A DNA stretch of 64,000 nucleotides from Nepenthes gracilis (lineage: Eukaryota > Streptophyta > Magnoliopsida > Caryophyllales > Nepenthaceae): contig BSYO01000024.1 in assembly GCA_033239525.1 (NCBI GenBank), forward strand, positions 248,001 through 312,000, written 5' to 3'. The notes below the pieces were generated by a model. It ran no database searches. It worked only from the letters and a program-made list of their open reading frames with translations, and was not told the DNA's origin. Shown here one piece after another: positions 10,490-19,854 of this stretch; position 1 is the stretch's first letter; every line of letters starts with the position of its first letter. The position numbers and the translations under genes were made by a program.

Positions 10490-13400
10490 ATTCTACCATA
10501 GAATAATTGGCCATTGCACCAAATCACATGCAAGTGTATACTAACCAACATAACAATCAAATCGCTGTCGAATAAGGTATACCTTCATGCGGGCTTTCTC
10601 TGTGTCTGAGGACGGACATTACTTCCTACTCAACCTGAAATGGTTGGCTAGTGAGGTGCTCACTGGCTTGGATTTTTTCATATTAAAGTACTGAGCACCT
10701 TCTCAATGTAACTCTCTTGGGACAGTCAGAACTTCTTATTTTTTCGAACACGAAATATTCTGATTCCCAGAATCTACTTCGCTGGTCTGAGATCTTTCAT
10801 AGCAAATAACTGTTCCGATTGCTTATTCAGCTCCTTAATTCGAGTGCTATTCTATCTGACAATCAGCATGTCATTTACATAAAGGAGGAGGACGACAAAG
10901 TCAATCTGGAAAAATCTCTACATAAAGATGTAGTGGTCAAAAGTAATCTTCCGGTATCCTCGATCAACAATGACAGATTTAAACTTCTTATACCACTGTC
11001 TTAGAAACTGTTTTAGTCCGTATAGACTCTTTCTTAAATGACAAGCCAAACCTTCCTTCCCCTTGACCTCAAGCCTCTTTGGTTGCTCCATGTAAATTTC
11101 TTCCTCAAGATCACCATAGAGAAATACTGTCCAGACATCCAACTACTTTACCTCCAAATCCAGAGCAGCTGCTAAACCAAACATAACACGAAAGGAGGAT
11201 ATTTTCACCACTAGCACAAGGATCTCATCAAAATCCACGCCTTTGCGCTGATTAAAATCTTTCACCACTAGCCATGCCTTGTACCTTGGTTGCATGGTGT
11301 CATCGGAGGTCTTCAACCGGAAGACCCACTTATTCTTTAGGGCTCTCTTTCCTTTAGATAGCTCAGTCAACTCAAAAGTATGGTTTTCATGAAATGAAGT
11401 CATCTCATCCTTCATTACTTTTAACCATTTTTCTTTATGTACACCCTTCACAGCCTCGTCAAAATCTTTAGGCTCACCTACATCAGTAAGTAGGACATAC
11501 TTATTAGATGACAGGCGGACAGATGAACGTCTTTTTCTCAAGGATCGTCGTACAGGAACCTGTTCAACCGTTTGAAGAGTAACATCATCCTCTTCTTTAT
11601 CTGGTGTCATGCCTGCTTCATTATCCTCCTCAGTTGTTCCTAGAGTGTTGCTCTCACACTATGTCGGTCGGACAATATCAGTACTATTATTTGTTCGATC
11701 GGCACCAGATAACGCCTTCATCTCCTTTTTTATGTCCTCAATGGTCTCTTCTTCAACAAAGATCACGTCCCTTGACCAGACAAGCTTTTTTCCAATTGGG
11801 TCATAAAGTATATACCTAAAATCATCTTCGTCGTAGCCCAGAAAGACGTATTACTTCTTCTTTTGCTTAAGTTTAGTCCTCTCATCTTTCAGGACATGAA
11901 CAAAAGCCTTACATTCAAATATCTGAAGATGGTTATAGGAAGGCTCCCTTCCAATCCATATCTTTTCTGAGACTTCACCATTTAAGGCCTTACTGGGTGA
12001 CCTATTAATAACATAGGTAACCATTTTTAGGGATTTAGCCCAAAAAGGTCCTGGGAGATTTACTTTGGAAAGGACACACCTGACCCTCTCCATCAATGTG
12101 CGTTTCATCCGCTCAACCACGTAATTTAATTACAGCGTCTTTGGAGGCGTTCTTTGATATCGGATGCCACGAGACCTACAGTAAATATCAAATACTCCAA
12201 TATATTTTCCACCATTATCACTCCGGATGGCCTTTAATTTCTTCCCCGTCTTACGTTCAATTAGAGTATGGAATTGCTCAAATACTCCGAAGACCTAATC
12301 CTTGGATTTCAGTGGGAATACCCACAACATTCTTGAGCAATCATCAATATACGAGACGAAGTATTGAGCTCCTTCAAAGGACTTCTTCTCGAAAATGGTC
12401 CGTAAATATTGGTGTGAACAAGCTCAAGTAATTCGGACCTTTTGAATGATGAGTATCCTCAGAAAGAGACTCTTCTCTACTCCCCTGTCATGCAGTGAAA
12501 ACAAGTCTTCAGTCTGTCATTGTTCATTTCTAGGATGAAACCCTTCTGGCTAGGTAACTCATTCCTGTCTCACTCATGTGGCCCAACCTCCGATGTCACA
12601 AGTCCGAGGACTCCGTACTGCTAGCAACGTTGACCTCTCTTACCTCAGTAGAGACTTGCAATACATAAAGACCAAACGTCTTTCTCCCTCGAGCAACTAC
12701 CAAAGACCCTTTGGTTAGTTTATAAGCCTAATTACCGAAGACGTTACAAAAGCCAGCATCATCAAGTCTTCCTACTGAGATAATGTTTATTCATATGTCA
12801 GGAACATGTCATACGTCCCTTAAGAATAGTCGTGTTTCATTGTTGGTGACGAGCGACTCGTTACCATGGCCAACAACTATGGATGTCTCCATATTATTCA
12901 TCTTTAATACTCCAAAATCACCTGGAGTATAGGATATAAAGAGCTCCTATGAAGAGGTGACGTGGATGGATGCACCAGAATCCACCACCCAATCAATCCC
13001 CTGCTTTGCTAAATTTACAACTTCATCCGCTTCACAAGTTAAAAGGAGATCACCTCATGTAACCACAAAGACCAAGGAATTTTTCTCATCTCGTCCCTTT
13101 CCACCTTTCTCATTTTCTACATTTTCACGCTTCTACTTATAGTAATACTTTTTAATGTGTCCTTGTTTCCACAGTAATGGCACTTCATATTTTGGAACAT
13201 TGACTGAGACTTATTTCGGCCCTTTTCTCCAACCTATTAACCATGACCCTCACTTTTTTTCCGTGACTTTGTCACAAGTACTTCGGAGTGCTGAGAGGTT
13301 AAGGTCCCTTGAGACCGACATCTCATCTCCTCATTTAGTACAACTCCTTTGGCCATCTCCAACATCACGATACCGTTAGGAATTGTGTTTACAATGGTGA

Positions 13401-13921
13401 TTATCATCACCTCTCATGAGTCTGGTAGGGTTGTTAGGAATTATAAACCTAACACTTTGTCCTCGAACTTAATACCCATGCCACTTAGCCAGTTTACACA
13501 TCATTGAAATTCGTACAGATGATCTACAACAAGCAAACCGTCCTTGTATCGAATCTGTATCAACCTCATCGGGTGATAAATCTTATTGTTGCTAGTTTTG
13601 GAGGCATAAAGTGTCTCCAACTTTTCCCACAACACCCTAGCATTCGTCTTACTTCTAATGTAGTTATACACATTATTATTACAAATTGCAGTATATAACC
13701 GCACATTTGCATATTCTCCAGCGTCCATTCCTCTTCCGATTTCGTCTCAAGCTTTTGAGTGGCGAAGATGGAAGATGCGTGGATTTGACAAGCAGCAGGT
13801 CGGACATCTTGCTATGCCAATGTCATAATTGGTGTCGTTTAAGCAAATCATTTTGCTTCCAACCTCCATTAGCAGCATTCAACGAAATCATCGATCAAAG
13901 AACCATGTTTCTAATACCACT
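10490..13921 (-). mobile_element. Ty1/copia element (minus strand), gag-pol pseudogene
   Basis: Minus-strand copia coding region with all main domains in order but broken frames. Gag UBN2-like region at 13,501-13,728 (NARVLWEKLETLYASK). Degenerate zinc knuckle CHYCGNKD near 13,170. Protease with WVVDSGASIHVT near 12,960-13,005, so the catalytic D-S-G is present. Integrase at about 11,851-12,700 (RSDNGGKY-like and RMKRTLMERVRCVL). RT at 10,918-11,610 (NKWVFRLKT, SLYGLKQ) and YVNDMLIV near 10,870, where the usual YVDDM has an Asn for the first Asp. The element is truncated in the RT/RNase H region near 10,490, and its 3' LTR is missing. Confidence 0.88.
13908..13919 (-). promoter_or_regulatory. 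Primer-binding site of minus-strand copia
   Basis: On the minus strand it reads TGGTATTAGAAA, close to TGGTATCAGAGC (initiator-Met tRNA complement), a few bases after the LTR end at 13,922. This fixes the element orientation and the inner LTR boundary. Confidence 0.7.
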
Positions 13922-14742
13922 TATTGGAGCACAATGGGTCGGACAGACAGGAAGTCACCACACGACACACACACACTCAGCAAACAAAACAGCAATCAAA
14001 AGGAGCACGACAGAGGAGAAACACAATAAAATTTTTATGTAGAAAACCATTCTAAACTAAGAGAAAAATCACGGGATACTTAGTCCACAAATAAATCTAC
14101 TATATAAAAATAGTTATAGAAACCACATGGCTACACAAGCCCCTGAGGCAAAGATGAAGAATAGAGCACGAGAACACACTCTGTTTTTTGCTCACTGCTC
14201 TTCTTCTCTTCACCCTTTTTCTCTCTTACAAATTTTCACACTCTCATCCTCATTCACTTTTATATATGCAACACACAATATAATATATATATAGGCTATT
14301 GAAAGTAATGGCCAAGCCAACATGGAGGACACAAGTACAGATAGCCGCCTGACGCACGTACATCTCTACAATAGCTCTACACCGACACTCACCTGCAAAA
14401 CATCGTACCTTGTAGAAAAGACTATGCAGCGGCTCTACAGAGATTGCGCAAACTCAGTCAATCTTCTGAGCTGGCATCCCCATGCACTTACTTCAAGCCG
14501 GTTCTCGAACCTTTATAATGCCTCCAGGCATAGCCCATGAATCTCGGACCTCAGCCGATGACCTCGGGCATCATTCATAGTTCTTGTTATTGGTTGATAT
14601 CCTCGAAACTATGCTACACAAGTCCTCGTACAATAATGACCCCGTCTATTTTCAGAATCCTTAGAATGTAAGCTTATAAGTTTGCGGACCACATCCGTGT
14701 GAAAGTTTGCGGTCATTTTTCCACAAGGGAGTGAGCCCAACA
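13922..14742 (-). repeat. 5' LTR of the minus-strand copia (821 bp)
   Basis: On the minus strand the LTR starts TGTTGGGCTCAC at 14,742 and ends CCAATA at 13,922 (the usual CCAACA with one change), next to the primer-binding site. It carries a TATA-like AT-rich run at about 14,260-14,295. Beyond 14,742 the host gypsy sequence resumes. The partner 3' LTR is absent near 10,490, so no target duplication can be checked. Confidence 0.75.
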
Positions 14743-14950
14743 ACTGTGCACTTGAAGCTTCAACTTTATAGACCAATACCTTTAGCTCTTCAAAAACATT
14801 GGAAATTAGCCTCCAATATTATGGCCCTTTTCCTACCATATCCAAAGTTCATGAGGTCACTTCCTGTTGAAACCAAGATACACCCTACATTCCATGTTTC
14901 TTTACAAAAAAATACATTAGTACCCAACGACAAGTCCAACCATTTTTGCC
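14743..14950 (+). pseudogene. Gypsy element 1: integrase C-terminal fragment
   Basis: Reads VHLKLQLYRPIPLALQKHWK and then HPTFHVSLQKN, the conserved stretch after the gypsy integrase core. It continues the fragment that ended near 10,485, with roughly 45 residues missing. The gap suggests that the copia insertion was followed by a deletion that took both its 3' LTR and some of the gypsy sequence. Confidence 0.8.
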
Positions 14951-14977
14951 TATTCTAGATAAGTCAAAAGAATTTAT

Positions 14978-16076
14978 TATTGGATTTAGTCACTTCATTG
15001 TAGGTTATTCAATAAACAAAAAGTCATTGAAGATTTGCACGAAACTTGTGCGAGAAAGTGCACACGCGACGAGCGGCCGGCCGGGCGGCCAGGCAATAAG
15101 GAGGTCGACATGAAGGAGGCTAGCCAGTAGCAGCCGGTTGAGTAGAAAGAAGCCGACTTAGGAGGCCAGTCGGCTGAAAGGAGAAGCTAACCAAGGAGGC
15201 CGATTGGCTAAGTTGAGATAAGGCCAGTTGGCTGAGCTGAGACAAGACTGGTCAGAGAGGCTGACCAAGGGCACAGATGCGAAGGGGCAACTAGGCAATG
15301 CCAGTTCAAAGGAGATGACCTGGCAGAGCTGATAGATTACTTTGTAGGGTAAGTCAACTACAAAGTTCAGAACAGGTAACTGACTTGTAGAGTGTGCGTT
15401 GTTTGTGCAGAATAGGTAGTTAACTTATAGAGTATGCGCCGTCTGTGTAGAGCAAGTTAACTTGTAGAAAGTGCGCCATCTGTGGGAAAGCGCCGGAATT
15501 GGTGAAAATGCAGAAAATGACAAAATTGGCGTGACAAATCCTCTACAAGATCAGGCCAGATGAACAGATGGGATATCAATCAAGCGTTGTTACAAAGCGC
15601 GCCAAGCACTTCAGAAGATGATGTGCATGAACGGCATGTGGGTGAACTATGTGTGTAACAAAGGGTTGAATGGAGCTGAGCCAAATGCGGAAGGGAGCCC
15701 TCACCGATCACCGTTCATGACCAACTTGTAAAATCAGTGAGTAGAGAGCACTACTAGTGAGAGTAAAGAAAGAAAGAAAAATAGAGAGAAAAAGAGGTAA
15801 TGAGAGTTTCCTTACTTTGAAAATTATTTTTCTTACTCTATCTCGGATGGGTTACTCGTATTCTATCTAGGGATTTTTATAACTGATTTTACATGGTAAA
15901 ACTTCTTTGGAGTTTGTCCCGTGGTTTTTTCCTTGGTTGAAAAGAGTTTTTTACGTTAAAAATCGTTGTGCACTATTGTATTTCTTATACTCACATTCTT
16001 AGTGGCTGACGGCCAATAAGGGGTTTGGGTTTTTTCGCTGCACCGGATCAGGGGTGTATCCGGTCGAACCCCAATA
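14978..16076 (+). mobile_element. Solo LTR B (1,099 bp), TSD TTTAT
   Basis: Same family as solo LTR A but in the opposite orientation. It runs from TATTGGATTTAGTCAC (TG decayed to TA) to GGTCGAACCCCAATA, flanked by TTTAT at 14973-14977 and again at 16077-16081. Its reverse complement matches LTR A along the length, including the AAAAAACCACGGGACAAACT block (about 15,910-15,960 forward) and the GTAACTGACTTGTAGAG-type tandem block (15,350-15,490). A purine- and GGAGGCCG-rich section at 15,065-15,300 replaces the CACTCCGA-rich section of LTR A. Confidence 0.85.
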
Positions 16077-16081
16077 TTTAT

Positions 16082-16240
16082 CATCGGTCCCTAGTAGGTA
16101 TTGAAAACCGGAACCATTCATAAGAACAATCATCCAATCAACCATCTCTTAATCAAGTGGACAAACTTACTAGAAGAAGATGCAACTTGTGAAGATGAAA
16201 CCCCTTGTTTCATATGCCAAACCTTTACCCACGAAGTTGA
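16082..16240 (+). pseudogene. Gypsy element 1: chromodomain-like C-terminus
   Basis: After removal of solo LTR B, the gypsy frame continues with NNHPINHLLIKWTNLLEED and ATCED. This resembles the chromodomain-type end of gypsy integrases (pattern V-W-NL--E-ATWED). Stops follow soon after. The minus-strand ORF over this stretch is a shadow. Confidence 0.65.
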
Positions 16241-16284
16241 AAATAAATAACTAGAAGGTTTATTTTCAAATCTTTTGTCTGAAC

Positions 16285-16740
16285 CCATGAGGAGATAATA
16301 TGATAATATATAATGTAAAATAATAATCATTAATAATAAGACACAATATTTCATATGGAAAACCCCTTTAAAAATGAGGAGGAAAATAACGTGAGTATAA
16401 GTCCGAAAAATATCTGCGGCACAGTGAATTTCGATTATAAAACCTATAATAACCAAGAGAACATAACACATTGTAATGATAAATTCGAGTAATAGAGAAT
16501 ACATAAGTGAACGAGAAGAAAATGACCAATAAAATATTCTTTACAACAATAAGAATAACATACTCAAAATCAATTTAGAATGAAATACGATTTGAATACC
16601 TAATAGATTAGTAAATCTTTCTCTTTTTAGTTCTTCTCTCTTCCTCTTCTTTCTCTTACTGTGTCATTACTCAAAACTCTAAATCCTATATACGTGTTAA
16701 CCCTAACAAAACACATTAGGGCTTTTATATTCGATGTCAA
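16285..16740 (-). repeat. Probable copia-type LTR fragment
   Basis: Its minus strand shows the same layout as the other copia-type LTRs here: a GGGGTTTTCCATATG block (forward about 16,350-16,365), then a purine-rich leader-like tract (forward 16,615-16,670 is pyrimidine-rich). The boundaries are not visible, and I did not find a partner. Confidence 0.35.
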
Positions 16741-16754
16741 TAAGGACTTTATTC

Positions 16755-17045
16755 AACTCTTAATAATATATATAAAGATGCGTAAAGCCATCATTCTTTC
16801 TCACAAATAACACTGAGCCTCCTCAAGGATCTTTACCTAGTAATTCTTGCAACTAATCCTTCAGTTCTTTCAATTTAATTGGCGCCATCTAATATGGAGC
16901 CTTTGGACATCGGTGAGGTTCTAAGTACTAGCTCGGTTGCAAAGTCAAACTCCCATACTAGAGATATGCCCAGCAAGTCATAGGGAAAACATCAGTAAAA
17001 TTCCATGCCACTGAAATATCTTCAATCCTCAGTTCTCCACATATT
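16755..17045 (-). pseudogene. Ty3/gypsy RT-start fragment (minus)
   Basis: The minus strand reads SKAPY then MAPIKLKELKD, LQELLGKDP and VLFVRKNDGF with stops between. This is the conserved gypsy segment leading into reverse transcriptase (pattern APYRMAP-ELKELK-QLQELLDKGFI...PVLFVKKKDG). The fragment is isolated, with no RT core below 16,755. Confidence 0.8.
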
Positions 17046-17479
17046 ATTACAAATACAAAGTGAAAAAATCCTTGACATTTGTTATAAAAAATCACCTCAC
17101 CTAAATAAGAAACATAATAAAAAAAAAAGTGCCTCAACTGCCTACCCCCTTAATCTGATGTTTGAATAACATTTGAGATAACATTTGAATGTCAGTCTAG
17201 CTTTTATGGATCAGTAGGATTCCAATGTGTTTAAATGATGAGTGACATGTCATACATTGTTATAAGACCTTATAGGCATGAATAATAGCTTATGTGAGAT
17301 TTAGATTCGTTTTCCATGAGGCTTAATCATTTTTCAAGTGGTTTAATGCTTGTGGTTTGAGTGTGATGCGGTACCATTTGAATGGCAAAGGAAACGTTCA
17401 AACTCCACAAGGAGTTTTGAGGATGCGAGTTTAATTGTAGGTTTTGATAGCTAGCTTCATGAATTTATTGGAATTTTCC
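17046..17479. other. Unassigned DNA
   Basis: No gene or recognised repeat. It lies between the gypsy RT fragment and the direct repeat that begins at 17,480. Confidence 0.4.
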
Positions 17480-18017
17480 CTTCATTCATGTTGTGTAAGT
17501 TTTCCTTTTATATTCTATGGCTAAGTAAAAAATGTGCACGAAAACTCTAAGATATTTGGGCAGATGAAAATTTATGAGGCTTTAGTGTATATAAAAACTC
17601 TAAGATATTTAAACATATGAGAATTCATAAAACTTCAGCGTAGTTTACATATTTTCAATAGCCATTCTATATTCCAAGGGCCTGAGGTCTATTTATTTAT
17701 AAATGGATACTTATTATCATATGACTATAATAGTGACATATCATGGGATATCGACAAGAAACATTATGTTTTAACTTCATTCATATTGTGTAAATTTTTC
17801 TTTTATATTCTATGGCTAAGTAAAAAAATGCATATAAAAACTCTAAGATATTTGGGCATATGAAAATTTATGAAACTTTAGCGTAATTAACATATTTTTA
17901 GTACCAATTCCATATCTCGAAAGTTTGAGGCCTATTAATTTATAAATAGATATTTATTACCATGTGACTATTATAGTGAGATATCATGGAATATCAACAA
18001 GAAAAATTAGGTTTAAA
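17480..18017. repeat. Direct repeat of about 295/243 bp
   Basis: Copy 1 starts at 17,480 (CTTCATTCATGTTGTGTAAG) and copy 2 at 17,775 (CTTCATTCATATTGTGTAAA). Both contain TTTTATATTCTATGGCTAAG and end with a CAAGAAA/TTAGGTTT-like block. Copy 1 is longer because an inner block of about 50 bases (AAAACTCTAAGATATTT...) is itself duplicated. No coding potential. Confidence 0.8.
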
Positions 18018-19334
18018 CGTGCATGATGTCACAGGTGTTAGAGATTTTCCGTGCCACTAGATTATGGGGGAGAAGTCTATGATGAGTAGTGGCGGTTAAA
18101 TATCAAAATAGCAAATGTCTGTCTTGTAAGACTCAACTAATCAATGGGCGCATAAATACATTGAATGTTGGCTTGTAGCGATAGAATAAAATCTGAAAAA
18201 ATCCTTGTGATATCTCGATGTGCGTTAAGATTTCTCTTGTGTTAGATTTGTAGGAAACTATATCATTGCTAACTTTCAGTTTCAATAAAATCCACTTTGT
18301 AATGATTTGTTAGGATTACATTGAGTAATGTATTTTCATTATGGGTTGATTTGAGCTCCGGAATTCTCGAGAAATATATCATTGTTGTTTATTGTATATT
18401 ATCATTTTTGCTTTTATAGCTTTTAATATTAATATCCCAATATAATTGTCGTTGTAGTTGCTGTGTCATTATTGAATATAATTTATTTGGTTGATATTGG
18501 ACCCATTTATTGCGTCATCTTTTACTCAATATTTGTGCACGTGTAAGGCTTGTCGAAGGTTGCACCTTCAGAGTTGATTGCAGGTTGAAGATCCTGAAAC
18601 TTTAGATAACATATTATCTAGTTTTATATTTTATTAATGTGAAACCAAAAGATAAATTTTAAAGTGTATTTAATATTAGAAATATGTTTCATATAACGAG
18701 ACATATGAATTATTGATTTATTAAATTGATTAAATAAATACAATCACGTTAGTTTATATAAATTAAAGAGAAATTTTCTAAAAGATATGCACGTTCAAAA
18801 CGTATTTTTTGATGAAAAAGAAATATTATTTCCGAATAGATTTATCTTTTAGCGAATAGATATATCTTCTTAAGATATACTTGTTGAATGAATAAATATT
18901 ACTTCTCAATGATTATATCTATTTATGATACATCTCGTGGGCAAAAGAAGGGCATTTTAGTAAATTTAGAATTGTCATCTCTCTCTATAAAAGGGTGTTT
19001 TACTATCATTTTGGGACACACAAGATTTGTGTAACATTTCTATAAATCATAAAGAGAAGAGAGAGAAATTATCTTTCGATTCTTCGAGATAAGAATTATT
19101 ACGGTCGTTCAAAAAAATTAAACGTTAATGTATTCAGGTACGAAATTTTAGTTTTATACTTGATTAATTAGCAAAGAAATATGATAATGAAAATCATGTT
19201 GATTAAAGTTTTATCTCACAAAAATTTTTTACACTCAACTGCTAAATTAAATCATAAAAATAAAATAATTTAGGTTAAAATATTAAACGCATAATTTAGA
19301 CCCTTCAATCTATATGATTTAATCCTGGTTTATT
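18018..19334. other. Unassigned LTR-like DNA upstream of the host gene
   Basis: No ORF of note. It contains a pyrimidine-rich CATCTCTCTCTATAAAAGGG (about 18,979) with a good TATA-like word, and a purine-rich run after it (19,050-19,075). This is the kind of layout found in LTR promoters, but no boundaries or partner were found. Confidence 0.3.
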
Positions 19335-19774
19335 TTGCAGTATTATGAAATCACATTAACAGGACTCAAATTTCCCTTCTCATTGAAAGATGACTCCCGA
19401 GTTTGGGGGGGATTCGGGCGCGGGGAGATGTATGCACCAAAATCACTGCCAGGCCCTCCTTGTTCTAATCTCGATCGCCAACTCCTTTCATTTTTACCAT
19501 GGGGAAGCAAAGAGTAGAGACATCGAATAGTACCTTGAGATTTTCTGCCGCTTTCTTCTCCCTTAACAGTAGGCACCGTCATTTCCGTGGTGACTTCCTG
19601 TAAAGAAAGGTGAGCAGACGCACGGAAGAGGGGCAATATGTGAAATTGGTGTTAAAAAACGGGGGAGAACTAAGTGTGGAAAATTCTCCATAAATTTTGT
19701 TTGTAACCAGAATAAACGAGTACTGATTATAGAGCAAAGAGGAATCTAATAATCGAAGCGTAGACGTAGGTGCC
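19335..19774 (+). promoter_or_regulatory. GC-richer segment upstream of the zinc-finger gene
   Basis: The DNA becomes more GC-rich (for example GGGGGGATTCGGGCGCGGGG near 19,410) and leads to the ATG at 19,775. It probably holds the 5' UTR and proximal promoter, but I see no clear TATA box at a usual distance. The overlapping ORFs on both strands (19,335-19,836) show no recognisable domain. Confidence 0.3.
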
Positions 19775-19854
19775 ATGGACGCAGAGCAGAGATTCCACAC
19801 CATCATGAACAATATCCTAAATGATACCAAATCCAATCGTTCTTCCCGGTCCAG
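19775..19854 (+). CDS. MEM1: Zinc-finger gene exon 1
   Basis: Encodes MDAEQRFHTIMNNILN and ends ...RSSRS plus two bases (AG), before the donor GTACTG. The EQRFH-IM start is typical of the MEM1-like class. The ATG is the first in frame. The split codon AG|T is completed correctly by exon 2. Confidence 0.8.

Larger units (their letters stand above)
7945..16240 (+). mobile_element. Ty3/gypsy element 1, broken by three insertions
   Basis: One decayed plus-strand gypsy element whose parts are separated by later insertions. Pieces in order: gag start with an MEEQQRW-like beginning (7,945-8,266); gag core reading DFPSFSNENPRSWIKKC (9,570-9,720); integrase core (about 9,975-10,480); integrase C-terminal part with KLQLYRPI and HPTFHVSL (14,743-14,950); chromodomain-like HLLIKWTNLLEEDATCED (16,100-16,200). 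Inserted are a minus-oriented solo LTR (8267-9558), a minus-strand copia (about 10,490-14,742) and a plus-oriented solo LTR (14978-16076). Most of protease, RT and RNase H is absent. The reading frame joins sensibly across both solo LTRs when they are removed. Confidence 0.8.

Noticed and set aside
16130..16504. Minus-strand 124-aa hydrophobic ORF
   Set aside because: The plus strand reads a gypsy chromodomain-like motif over part of it, and the rest is LTR-like; it has no recognisable family.
19335..19836. ORFs on both strands upstream of and across exon 1
   Set aside because: They have no domain and are explained by higher GC content; the plus-strand exon 1 in another frame is the supported reading.
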